From: Candidatus Latescibacterota bacterium
Lineage (GTDB): Bacteria; Latescibacterota; UBA2968; UBA8231
Direction: 5' to 3'
NCBI GenBank assembly: GCA_022827165.1
Contig: JAJDTN010000123.1
Span: 1 to 25,424 of the forward strand
DNA: 25,424 bases
Of this stretch, positions 18,234 through 25,424 are shown in pieces (positions within the stretch are counted from its first letter, which is position 1; each line of letters starts with the position of its first letter). The notes beneath the pieces were generated by a model. It searched no databases and was not told the origin of the DNA. It saw only the letters and a program-made list of their open reading frames with translations. A program made the translations under genes and the position numbers.

Positions 18234-19250
18234 TCAGTCCCAAACCTTCTCCCAGGCGCCGCTGGCCCCCGACCGGTACAGGGCCAGGGCCGTGCGCAGC
18301 TCGCCCAGGGAGTGCTCGGCCGGGGCCGCCGGCTCGGCGCCGTCGAGGACGACGCGGGCGAAGTCCTCCAGCTGGGGGCCGAAGGACTTGGGGTAGCCGG
18401 CCGGCTCCATGACCGCCCGCCCCTGCCGGTGGCCGGCGTCGAAGAGGCGGATGCCGCCCTCGAAGGCTCCGTCGATCAGGATCTCGCCCGTGGTGCCGGT
18501 GATCCGCCACCACGGGTCGGGGCCGAGAACGGTGTCGAGCATGAGGGCGTCGAAGCCGGCCACCACGCCGGAGCGGAAACGGAAGAGGGCGCGGCACAGG
18601 GACTCGCCCTGCATGCTCCGCAGGGGATGGCCGAGGACGGCCATGACCTCGTCGATCTCGCCGAGCCACATGCGCAGGGGGCGCATCCAGTGGGAGCCGC
18701 CGTCGATGACGATGCCCCCTCCCGTGCGGCCGCGGTCGAGGCGCCAGGCGCGGGCGTCGGGGAACCAGTAGGTGTCGAACTCGCAGACGAAGGCGGCGCG
18801 GGCGGTGACCACCTCGCCGATGGCGCCTTCTTCGACGAGCTCGGCGGCGCGCACGATCTCGGGCCAGTACTGGGCGTTCTCCGCCACCATGAAGGCGGTG
18901 CCGGCCCGGGCGGCGGCCTCGAGGATGCGGTCGCAGGCGTCGAGGGTGGGGGCCATCGGCTTCTCGAGCAGCACGTGCCGGCCGGCGGCCAGGCAGGCGG
19001 TGGCCGCCCACTCGTGCAGGTCGTGGGGCAGCATGATGTCGACGGCGTCGAAATCGCCCGCCTCGAGGGCGTGGTCGAGGGAGGTGAAGACCGCGGCGCC
19101 GGTCTCGGCGGCGACGGCCTCGGCCTTGGCCGCATCGGTGTCGACGGCGGCGGTGACCTCGATGCGGCCGCTGCCCTCGGCGATGCCGTCGAGGTGGTAC
19201 CGGGAGATGGCGCCGCAGCCGATGAGGGCGAGCTTCAGGCGTCGAGTCAT
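18234..19250 (-). CDS. Gfo/Idh/MocA-family NAD(P)-dependent oxidoreductase
   Basis: The 338-residue product has an N-terminal Rossmann domain with LIGCGAIS (9-16) and the NAD-facing VDTDAAKAEA. The conserved EKPM lies at 96-99 and holds the family lysine Lys97. The C-terminal sheet domain contains TGGGIVIDGGSHWMRPLRMW (176-195), with Asp183 and His187 fitting the catalytic D-x-x-x-H arrangement. Length is typical. Members oxidise or reduce sugars, inositols and other polyols. No signal peptide is present. GGAAGGA lies nine bases before its ATG, and a good promoter precedes it (19283-19311). It is transcribed alone, divergent from the TonB-dependent receptor. Substrate unknown. Confidence 0.9.
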   Translation of the reverse strand: MTRRLKLALIGCGAISRYHLDGIAEGSGRIEVTAAVDTDAAKAEAVAAETGAAVFTSLDHALEAGDFDAVDIMLPHDLHEWAATACLAAGRHVLLEKPMAPTLDACDRILEAAARAGTAFMVAENAQYWPEIVRAAELVEEGAIGEVVTARAAFVCEFDTYWFPDARAWRLDRGRTGGGIVIDGGSHWMRPLRMWLGEIDEVMAVLGHPLRSMQGESLCRALFRFRSGVVAGFDALMLDTVLGPDPWWRITGTTGEILIDGAFEGGIRLFDAGHRQGRAVMEPAGYPKSFGPQLEDFARVVLDGAEPAAPAEHSLGELRTALALYRSGASGAWEKVWD

Positions 19251-19282
19251 GGTCGCGAATCCTTCCGGAGGGTATCGGAGCG

Positions 19283-19311
19283 ATCATACGGCGGTGACGG
19301 TACTCCGGCAA
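19283..19311 (-). promoter_or_regulatory. Sigma70-type promoter for the Gfo/Idh oxidoreductase gene
   Basis: On the minus strand TTGCCG (19311-19306) and TATGAT (19288-19283) are separated by exactly 17 bases, matching 4 of 6 and 5 of 6 consensus positions. Transcription would start near 19276, giving a short leader that holds the GGAAGGA ribosome site at 19266-19260. AT-rich hexamers like these are rare in this GC-rich window. Confidence 0.6.
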
Positions 19312-19339
19312 GGCGTCTGTGTGTGGCGCCTCCATTGCC

Positions 19340-19345
19340 TATAAT
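19340..19345 (+). promoter_or_regulatory. -10 element (TATAAT) for the TonB-dependent receptor gene
   Basis: A perfect TATAAT lies 67 bases before the receptor start. No recognisable -35 box occurs 15-19 bases upstream; a TG dinucleotide lies two bases before it, close to an extended -10. Activator dependence or an alternative sigma preference is possible. The predicted leader is about 61 nt. Confidence 0.55.
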
Positions 19346-19369
19346 TCCGGGCTGTCCGAGCAAACCGGC

Positions 19370-19388
19370 GCGAAGCGAGGGGCTTCGC
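19370..19388 (+). promoter_or_regulatory. Stem-loop in the 5' leader of the TonB-dependent receptor mRNA
   Basis: GCGAAGC (19370-19376) pairs perfectly with GCTTCGC (19382-19388) around a five-base loop, inside the predicted leader and 12 bases before the AGGGAGGA ribosome site (19401-19408). It could stabilise the message or tune translation. It is too small to be called a riboswitch. Confidence 0.45.
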
Positions 19389-19412
19389 CGCAGCATCTCC
19401 AGGGAGGATCCC

Positions 19413-22316
19413 ATGAGCCGTTCAGCACTGGCCGTTCTGGCCGCCCTCACCATGACCACGTGGTCCGTCGCCGCCGGCGCCGCGGACCTGAAGGGCACGA
19501 TCACCGACAGCGACGGATCGCCGCTGCCGGCGGTCAACGTGGTGATCACCGGCGGCGGCCTCCAAGAGCCCCGCGGCGCCGTCTCCAGCGGCGAGGGGAG
19601 CTACACCGTCTCCGACCTGCCGCCGGGCCTGTACGACATCCGCGTCACCCACATCGGCTACCGCACGCTCAAGCGGTCCCGGGTGCGCGTCGATGCGGCG
19701 GGAACGAGCCTCGACTTCGAGCTCGAGGCCGCGGTCATCGACCTCGAGAAGAGCGTGGTCTCCGCCTCGCGGAGCCAGGAGAAGGCCCTCGACGCGCCGG
19801 CGTCGATCTCGATCGTCGAAGGCGCCGAGATCCGCGACCGCCCGGGCCTGACCGTCTCCGAGCACGTGCGCGACCAGCCCGGCGTCGACTTCGCCAGGAC
19901 CGGCCTCGTGCAGAGCAACATCGTGGCCCGCGGTTTCAACAACGTCTTCTCGGGCGCCCTGCTCACCTTGACGGACAACCGCATCGCCCGCGTCCCGTCG
20001 CTGCGGCTCAACGCCCACAGCTTCATCCCCGTCACCAGCCAGGATGTCGAGCGTATCGAGGTCGTCCTCGGGCCGGGGTCGGCCCTCTACGGGCCGAACA
20101 GCGCCAGCGGGGTCATGCACATCATCACCCGCTCGCCCTTCAACTCCGCCGGCACGGCGGCCTCCATCGGCGGCGGCGAGCGCTCCCTGGCCAGCGGCTC
20201 GGTGCGCCACGCCGGCGTCGTCGGTCCCCACCTGGGGTACAAGATCTCGGCCCAGTACCACACCGGCACCGACTGGGAGCACGCCGATCCACTGGAGATC
20301 GTGGACCGCGAGGCCGAGGTCGAGCGCCTGGGCGTCGAGGCCCGGATCGACGTGCGCCCCACGGAGGACCTCACGGCCATCTACACCTTCGGGTACAACC
20401 GGGGCACTCAAGTCGAGCAGACGGGTCTCGGGGCTGGCCAGGCCAAGAACTGGACCTACAACTTCCACCAGCTCCGCGCCGTCTACGGCGATCTCTTCGT
20501 CCAGTACTACCGCAACCAGAGCGACGCCAAGGACACCTACCTGCTGCGCACCGGCCAGAAAATGGTCGACCAATCCACCCTGGATGTCTTCCAGGTACAG
20601 CACGCCTACGGGCTCGGCGACCGCCAGCGCTTCACCTACGGCCTGGACGGTCAGTTCACGCGTCCTCGCACCGGGACCACGATCACCGGCGGCAACGAGG
20701 AGGACGACGCCATCGACGAGATCGGCGCCTACCTGCAGAGCGAGACCGGGCTCACCCCGCAGCTGGACCTCGTGTTGTCCCTGCGGCACGACAGTCACAG
20801 CAGCCTCGACGAGGGCCAGATCTCGCCGCGGGCCGGGCTCGTCTACAAGCCGCAGGAGACGCAGTCCTTCCGGCTCACCTACAACCGCGCCTTCTCGACC
20901 CCCTCCACGAACAACCTGTACCTGGACCTGCTCGCCCAGCCGGGGGTCTTCGCGCCGCTGGCGGCCTTCGAGCCCGTCCTCGGCTACAACCCCAACGTCG
21001 ACGTCCGCGCCCAGGGGAGCTACCGCAGCGGAATGGAAGGCGGCTTCACCTTCCGCAGGGGAGCCGACGGAAGGGCGATGTACCGCTCCTCCTTCCAGCC
21101 GACCATCGGCGGCACCCTTCAACTGATGGGCCTCAACCCCGGTGATCCGGGATACTCGATCGACGGCGACGGCTACATCGCCCTCGACGATCCGGTGGCC
21201 ACCAACGTGCAGTGGAACATCGGCCGCAGCGCCGTCCTTGCCGAGCTCACTCCGGCCCTGCAGCTCCTGGCCCCGGGCCTGATCGCCCCGATGCTGGTGG
21301 CGCAGGGCGTGGACGCCGAGACCGCCCAGACGATGGCCCAGCAGCAGACGGAGGCGGTCCTGGCGGCGCTGCCGTCCCTCGTGCCGGAGCAGCTCCCCGG
21401 CCTGACCAACAGCCTGGGCGCGCTGAACCTGGCGACCCAGGGCTTCGACCCGGTGACCGACGCCACCGACGTGCCCGGCACCGAGTCGACCATCACCCAG
21501 ACCGTGGAGCTGGGCTACAAGGGGATCCTCTCCGACGACCTGGTGGTGTCGGCCGACCTGTACCAGTCCAGGATGGAGAACTTCGTCGGGCCCCTGGCGG
21601 TGGAGACCCCCAGCGTCTTCCTCGACCAGCGGAGCCTCATGGCGGTCCTGGAGCCGGCGGTGGCCGCGCAGCTGGCGGACCCGGCCAACGCCCAGATCGC
21701 GCCGATCCTCGGGGCGCTGGACGCGCTCTCCCTCCCGGGCCTGATCGAGGGGGACAACGACGGCAGCGCCGCCGACGAGCTGGCCGCCATCTTCGCCGCG
21801 GGCGCGGCCGGGATCCCCTTCGGCACGGTCTCGCCGGAGCAGGCCTGGGACCCCACGGCGGTGCTGCTCACCTACCGCAACTTCGGCGAGATCACCCTCT
21901 ACGGGCTCGACCTCGCCTTCGGCTACTACCCGGGAGAGAGCTGGAACCTGACCGGCGGCTACTCCTTCGTGAGCGACGACTTCTTCCCGAACCTCGACGG
22001 GATCGACGACATCGCCCTCAACGCGCCGAAGCACAAGTTCAACGTGGGCGGCAGCTGGCGCCTGCCGCGGTACGACCTCGGCCTCGGCGCCCGCCTTCGC
22101 TACACCGGCGGCTTCCCCATGAGCTCGGGGGTCTACGCGGGAGACGTGGACGCCAACACAACCCTCGACGCGCAGGCCCGGTACGACCTGCCCTTCGCCG
22201 AGGGCCTGCACCTGCTGGTGAGCGTCGACAACGTCCTCGACAGCCGCTACCAGTCGTTCATCGGCGCCCCGGAGGTGGGCCGCCTGGCCCACGCCCAGCT
22301 CGGCGTCGAGTTCTGA
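19413..22316 (+). CDS. TonB-dependent outer-membrane receptor with carboxypeptidase-like regulatory domain
   Basis: The 967-residue product starts at the ATG at 19413, after AGGGAGGA; the frame is open far upstream but that part is antisense to other genes. Residues 1-24 are a signal peptide (cleavage near AGA-AD). A carboxypeptidase-like regulatory domain spans about 26-106 (LKGTITDSDGSPLPAVNVVI). A candidate TonB box, EKSVVSAS (112-119), follows, then the plug (about 125-240) with IVARGFNN, ERIEVVLGPGSALYGPNSAS and GVMHIITR. The rest is the barrel, ending in a terminal Phe. Two Ala/Leu-rich, probably helical inserts interrupt extracellular loops. It imports an unknown substrate with TonB energy, or displays a SusC-like partner role, but no SusD is adjacent. 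Confidence 0.93.
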   Translation: MSRSALAVLAALTMTTWSVAAGAADLKGTITDSDGSPLPAVNVVITGGGLQEPRGAVSSGEGSYTVSDLPPGLYDIRVTHIGYRTLKRSRVRVDAAGTSLDFELEAAVIDLEKSVVSASRSQEKALDAPASISIVEGAEIRDRPGLTVSEHVRDQPGVDFARTGLVQSNIVARGFNNVFSGALLTLTDNRIARVPSLRLNAHSFIPVTSQDVERIEVVLGPGSALYGPNSASGVMHIITRSPFNSAGTAASIGGGERSLASGSVRHAGVVGPHLGYKISAQYHTGTDWEHADPLEIVDREAEVERLGVEARIDVRPTEDLTAIYTFGYNRGTQVEQTGLGAGQAKNWTYNFHQLRAVYGDLFVQYYRNQSDAKDTYLLRTGQKMVDQSTLDVFQVQHAYGLGDRQRFTYGLDGQFTRPRTGTTITGGNEEDDAIDEIGAYLQSETGLTPQLDLVLSLRHDSHSSLDEGQISPRAGLVYKPQETQSFRLTYNRAFSTPSTNNLYLDLLAQPGVFAPLAAFEPVLGYNPNVDVRAQGSYRSGMEGGFTFRRGADGRAMYRSSFQPTIGGTLQLMGLNPGDPGYSIDGDGYIALDDPVATNVQWNIGRSAVLAELTPALQLLAPGLIAPMLVAQGVDAETAQTMAQQQTEAVLAALPSLVPEQLPGLTNSLGALNLATQGFDPVTDATDVPGTESTITQTVELGYKGILSDDLVVSADLYQSRMENFVGPLAVETPSVFLDQRSLMAVLEPAVAAQLADPANAQIAPILGALDALSLPGLIEGDNDGSAADELAAIFAAGAAGIPFGTVSPEQAWDPTAVLLTYRNFGEITLYGLDLAFGYYPGESWNLTGGYSFVSDDFFPNLDGIDDIALNAPKHKFNVGGSWRLPRYDLGLGARLRYTGGFPMSSGVYAGDVDANTTLDAQARYDLPFAEGLHLLVSVDNVLDSRYQSFIGAPEVGRLAHAQLGVEF

Positions 22317-22321
22317 AGGGA

Positions 22322-22359
22322 GGCGGGGACCCGGCCGCGCTCGCGGGAGGGTCCCCGCC
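22322..22359. terminator. Bidirectional terminator-like inverted repeat
   Basis: GGCGGGGACCC (22322-22332) is perfectly complementary to GGGTCCCCGCC (22349-22359). The 16-base spacer contains a further CCGCG/CGCGG pairing. It fills the 45-nt gap between the stops of the convergent receptor and barrel genes. There is no T tract on either side, so it would act as a strong structure or a non-canonical terminator for both transcripts. Confidence 0.7.
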
Positions 22360-22361
22360 GG

Positions 22362-23285
22362 TCAGAGGCCGGCCCGGGTCGACAGACCGACGGTCAGCTG
22401 GTTGCCCGCCGGGAAGTTGCGCCCCGACAGGGTGCGCCGCAGGGCCAGTTCCGCCGCCGTCTCTCCGAACAGGGTCCAGCTGACGGTGGGCGCCAGGTAG
22501 AGGATCCGCTTCTTCAGGCTGGGGTTCTCGAAGCCGAAGGAGGTGCCCGCCTTGCCGTGCAGCAGCTCCAGCTTGAGGGCCAGCAGCAGCCGGGGCCGCG
22601 GCGACCAGCCCGCCTCGGCGTTGACCAGCCACTCGTCGCCCGGGTCCCGCTGCACGTCCGCGTTCTCCATGCGCAGGCGGTACCCGGCCTCCACGTTGGC
22701 GTACGCCGGCAGCGGCCAGAGGGACCGGCCCGCCTGCACGAGGAGGTCGAAGTCCCACTGGCCCTCGCCCACGGGGATCAGGCCGTCCTCGTTCCGGAAG
22801 TCGCCCGTGGGGACCTTGGCCCCGAGCTTGAGGGTCAGCACCGCCGGGCTCTGCAGGGTCCGGAGCTTGGTGTAGATCCGCAGGTCGCTGAAGCCGGCGT
22901 CGCTGGGCGCCTCGGTGCGCGTGCTGTCCTGGTAGACCTGGTCGAAGTACGGGACCTGCACGCCGAGGTTGAGCCAGTCCGTGACGCCGTAGAAGCCCTC
23001 GGCGAAGACCGCCATCGAGCGGTACTGGCCGCCGAAGCGGTAGGGGCGCCGGGTGCCGGCGGGCAGCTCGGTGAACTCGATGCCGTCGGCGGTCTGGATC
23101 ACCCGCGGCTCGGGGCTGTCGATGTACCACTCGCTGGAGGTCTGGCGGAAGTAGCCGACCTTGCCCCAGAAGCCGGAGGCGGGCACGGTCCAGGCGCCCC
23201 CGAGGGCGGGGGCGGCCCACAGGCCGACGATGGCGAGGGCCCGGAGGGCGGCCCCCGCGGCGTGGTTGTGTCCGGCGCCGGGCAC
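22362..23285 (-). CDS. Outer-membrane beta-barrel protein (MetA/phenol-degradation 'transporter'-like)
   Basis: The 307-residue product starts at a GTG at 23285, four bases after the ilvN stop, without a clear ribosome site. A signal peptide (about residues 1-30, ending near APALGGA) is followed by alternating-strand sequence such as GFYGVTDWLNLGVQVPYFDQ and KLGAKVPTGDF. That pattern is seen in small outer-membrane barrel proteins annotated as MetA-pathway or 'transporter'. It ends with a strand NQLTVGLSTRAGL, lacking the terminal Phe of classical barrels. It is the last gene of the ilvBN transcript. Function is unknown; a porin-like or assembly-related role is possible. Confidence 0.68.
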   Translation of the reverse strand: MPGAGHNHAAGAALRALAIVGLWAAPALGGAWTVPASGFWGKVGYFRQTSSEWYIDSPEPRVIQTADGIEFTELPAGTRRPYRFGGQYRSMAVFAEGFYGVTDWLNLGVQVPYFDQVYQDSTRTEAPSDAGFSDLRIYTKLRTLQSPAVLTLKLGAKVPTGDFRNEDGLIPVGEGQWDFDLLVQAGRSLWPLPAYANVEAGYRLRMENADVQRDPGDEWLVNAEAGWSPRPRLLLALKLELLHGKAGTSFGFENPSLKKRILYLAPTVSWTLFGETAAELALRRTLSGRNFPAGNQLTVGLSTRAGL

Positions 23286-23289
23286 CGGA

Positions 23290-23877
23290 TCAGGTCACGT
23301 CCGTGCCTCTGGCCATGACCACCTTGCCGGTGCGCACCATCTCCCGCAGGTCGAACCGGGCCAGCATCTTCTCCAGAGCGTCCATCTTCTCCGTGGTGCC
23401 CGTGACCTCGACGGTGATCGTCTCGTCGGAGATGTCCACCGTCTTGCCGCGGAAGACCTCGGTGATCTGCAGGACCTCGCCGCGCTGGGCGATGGTGCAG
23501 GCGACCTTGAACAGCGCCAGCTCGCGGGTGACGGCGGCGTCGTCGGTGTGGTCGTGGGCATGGATCACGTCGACGAGCTTGTCGAGCTGGAGGATGATCT
23601 GGTGCAGCACGTCCGCCGGCCCCGAGCAGGTGATCGTCATGCGAGAGGTGGCGGGGATGACGTGGGCGGGGGAGACCACGAGGGACTCGATGTTGTAGCC
23701 CCGCCGGCTGAAGACCTGGCTGATGCGCATGAGGACGCCGGGGCGGTCGTTGACCAGCAGGCCGATCGTCGTCTTGCGGACCTCGCCGCCGAGGCCGACA
23801 CCGCGGCGGTAGGCGGCGTCGGCGACCTCGGTGGACCTGCCGTTTTCGGGGGCCGCGGGTTCCTGTTGCCGTTCCAT
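23290..23877 (-). CDS. ilvN: Acetolactate synthase regulatory (small) subunit
   Basis: The 195-residue product starts at the ATG at 23877, sharing one base with the ilvB stop (TGATG), with GGAG eight bases upstream. An ACT domain begins near residue 35 (KTTIGLLVNDRPGVLMRISQ) and continues through YNIESLVVSP, the site of valine feedback in the family. The C-terminal domain (about 115-195) contains REMVRTGKVVMARG. About 33 residues precede the ACT domain, a longer N-terminal extension than in most IlvN/IlvH proteins. It should bind the IlvB protein and control the first step of branched-chain amino acid synthesis. Confidence 0.94.
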   Translation of the reverse strand: MERQQEPAAPENGRSTEVADAAYRRGVGLGGEVRKTTIGLLVNDRPGVLMRISQVFSRRGYNIESLVVSPAHVIPATSRMTITCSGPADVLHQIILQLDKLVDVIHAHDHTDDAAVTRELALFKVACTIAQRGEVLQITEVFRGKTVDISDETITVEVTGTTEKMDALEKMLARFDLREMVRTGKVVMARGTDVT

Positions 23878-25424
23878 CAGGTGCTCCCCGTCGGCTTGGC
23901 GAGCTTCCGCCGCGGAGGCTCGATCAGCATCTCGTGGACGGCGGCGCCCGCGGGGATCATGGGGAAGACGTTGTCCTCCTTCTCGCAGTGGCAGTGGACG
24001 ACGGCCGGACCCGAGTCGTGCTTGAGCATGCGCGTCAGGATCTTGTCGATGTCGGCGGTGCGCCTCAGGTGCCAGCCCTCGATGCCGTAGGAAGCGGCGA
24101 GCTTGACGAAGTCCGGGTGGCCCTCCAGGTCGACCCCGGAGAGGCGGTTGTCGAAGAACAGGTTCTGCCACTGGCGGACCATGCCGAGGTAGGCGTTGTC
24201 CATGATCAGCACCTTCACCGGCAGGTCGTGGACCGCCGCCGTGGCCAGCTCGCACATGGTCATCTGGAAACCGCCGTCGCCGACGATGGCGACCACGGTC
24301 TCGTCGGGGCGGCCGAACTGGGCGCCCACCGCGGCGGGGAAGCCGTAGCCCATCGTCCCCGCCCCTCCCGAGGAGAGCCACTGCCGGTGGTGGGCGGTGC
24401 GGTAGAACTGGGCCGCCCACATCTGGTGCTGCCCCACGTCGGTGGAGACCACCGCCCGGCCCGCCGTCAGATGGTAGAGGCGGTCGAAGACGGCCTGCAT
24501 CTTCAGCCCCCCCTTCTTCCCGTACTTGAGGGGGTACTTCACCTTCCACTCGTCGATCTGGCCCAGCCAGTCGGCGGTGTCGAGGGGCCCCACCATGTTG
24601 ATCAGCTCCTCGAGCACCTCGAGGGCGTCGCCCTGGAGGAAGACGTCGGGCATGACGACCTTGCCGTACTCCGCCGGGTCGATGTCGACGTGGATCTTCA
24701 CCGCGTCGGGACAGAACTCGTCGAGCTTGCCGGTGATGCGGTCGTCCCAGCGGCCGCCGACGGACATGATCAGGTCGCAGCCGACGACGGCCTTGTTGGC
24801 GTAGGCGGTGCCGTGCATGCCGAGCATGCCCACCGACAGCTCGTGCTGCTCGGGGAAGGCGCCCTTGCCCAGGAGGGTGTTGGTCACCGGCATGCGCGTC
24901 TTCTCGGCGAAGGCCTTGGCGGCTTCGTGGGCCCCGGCGGCGATCGCTCCGCCTCCTAGGTAGAGGAGGGGGCGGCGGCTGCGGCGCAGGAACCCGGCGG
25001 CCTCCTGCAGCCGGTCGGGGTCGGCCTTGGAGCGCACGCTGTACCCGGGCAGGTAGACGCGCTCGGGGAAGTCGGCGCCGCACTCGGCGGAGGTCACGTC
25101 CTTGGGCAGGTCCACCAGGACCGGCCCCTTGCGGCCGGTGGTGGCGATGTGGAAGGCCTCGTGCATGACCCGGGGGATGTCGTCCACCGCCTTGACCAGG
25201 TAGGAGTGCTTCACCACCGGCATGGAGATGCCGAAGACGTCGGCCTCCTGGAAGGCGTCCTTGCCGAGCATGGGGGAGATCGTCTGCCCCGTGAGGACGA
25301 CCATCGGCACCGAGTCCATCTGGGCCGTGAGCAGCCCGGTGACGGTGTTGGTCGCCCCCGGGCCGGAGGTGACCAGGACCACCCCCGGCTTGCCGGTGGC
25401 GCGGGCGTAGCCGTCGGCCATGTG
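23877..25424 (-). CDS. ilvB: Acetolactate synthase catalytic (large) subunit, N-terminus cut by window edge
   Basis: About 515 residues are present; the coding frame continues past 25424, and roughly 60-70 N-terminal residues (including the TPP-activating Glu) lie outside. The part seen begins at [16 protein letters not shown], where the family usually has [11 protein letters not shown]. The TPP/Mg motif is [16 protein letters not shown] followed by [16 protein letters not shown]/central-domain sequence with LLGKGAFPE and [12 protein letters not shown] is intact. It condenses two pyruvates, or pyruvate with 2-oxobutyrate, to make acetolactate or acetohydroxybutyrate. It is translationally linked to ilvN. 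No leader or attenuator can be assessed because the 5' end is missing. Confidence 0.95.
   Translation of the reverse strand, partial: HMADGYARATGKPGVVLVTSGPGATNTVTGLLTAQMDSVPMVVLTGQTISPMLGKDAFQEADVFGISMPVVKHSYLVKAVDDIPRVMHEAFHIATTGRKGPVLVDLPKDVTSAECGADFPERVYLPGYSVRSKADPDRLQEAAGFLRRSRRPLLYLGGGAIAAGAHEAAKAFAEKTRMPVTNTLLGKGAFPEQHELSVGMLGMHGTAYANKAVVGCDLIMSVGGRWDDRITGKLDEFCPDAVKIHVDIDPAEYGKVVMPDVFLQGDALEVLEELINMVGPLDTADWLGQIDEWKVKYPLKYGKKGGLKMQAVFDRLYHLTAGRAVVSTDVGQHQMWAAQFYRTAHHRQWLSSGGAGTMGYGFPAAVGAQFGRPDETVVAIVGDGGFQMTMCELATAAVHDLPVKVLIMDNAYLGMVRQWQNLFFDNRLSGVDLEGHPDFVKLAASYGIEGWHLRRTADIDKILTRMLKHDSGPAVVHCHCEKEDNVFPMIPAGAAVHEMLIEPPRRKLAKPTGST

Overview
This window is GC-rich, gene-dense chromosomal DNA from a Gram-negative, probably uncultured bacterium. 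The Gram-negative call rests on a TonB-dependent receptor with a carboxypeptidase-like N-terminal domain, a second outer-membrane barrel and a probable lipoprotein. The mix of a phytanoyl-CoA dioxygenase-like enzyme, a Gfo/Idh/MocA oxidoreductase, a GH43/GH32-like propeller protein, a secreted glyoxalase-fold protein and S9 and M14 peptidases resembles gene content of lineages such as Krumholzibacteriota, Eisenbacteria, Latescibacterota or Poribacteria. That placement is inference; the window has no rRNA or other phylogenetic marker. I see no transposase, CRISPR array, tRNA, rRNA or phage gene, and no gene-free stretch longer than about 170 bases.

Layout from left to right: a PhyH-family dioxygenase (25-798, +) converges on a leftward cluster (7793 down to 855). 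In order of transcription the cluster holds a membrane-anchored S9 peptidase, two class I methyltransferases, a beta-propeller glycosidase-like protein, a secreted glyoxalase-fold protein and a cytosolic-carboxypeptidase-like M14 peptidase. The first three genes are joined by 4-nt GTGA/ATGA overlaps. Just upstream is a DUF167 (YggU-type) gene broken by an apparent one-base deletion. A rightward group follows (8350-11420): a DapA-family aldolase, an M20 peptidase that overlaps it by 4 nt, and a CtaB-type heme o synthase.

The next leftward cluster (18098 down to 11452) is pyruvate phosphate dikinase, ParA, ParB, a probable PKD-like lipoprotein, LarB (nickel-pincer nucleotide synthesis) and a MobA-like nucleotidyltransferase, all with gaps of 12 nt or less or with overlaps. 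A Gfo/Idh/MocA oxidoreductase (-) and a 967-residue TonB-dependent receptor (+) diverge from a 162-nt region carrying recognisable promoter elements for both directions. The receptor converges, across a strong inverted repeat, on a leftward ilvB(partial)-ilvN-outer-membrane-barrel group that runs off the right edge.

How the genes work together: ilvBN is the first committed step of branched-chain amino acid synthesis, PPDK links pyruvate and PEP, and ParAB segregates the chromosome. The peptidases, aldolase, dioxygenase, oxidoreductase and receptor suggest a scavenging heterotroph. The least explained parts are the S9/methyltransferase/propeller/M14 cluster and the ParAB-lipoprotein-LarB-MobA arrangement. 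No sequence here proves a new system, and both are offered as hypotheses.
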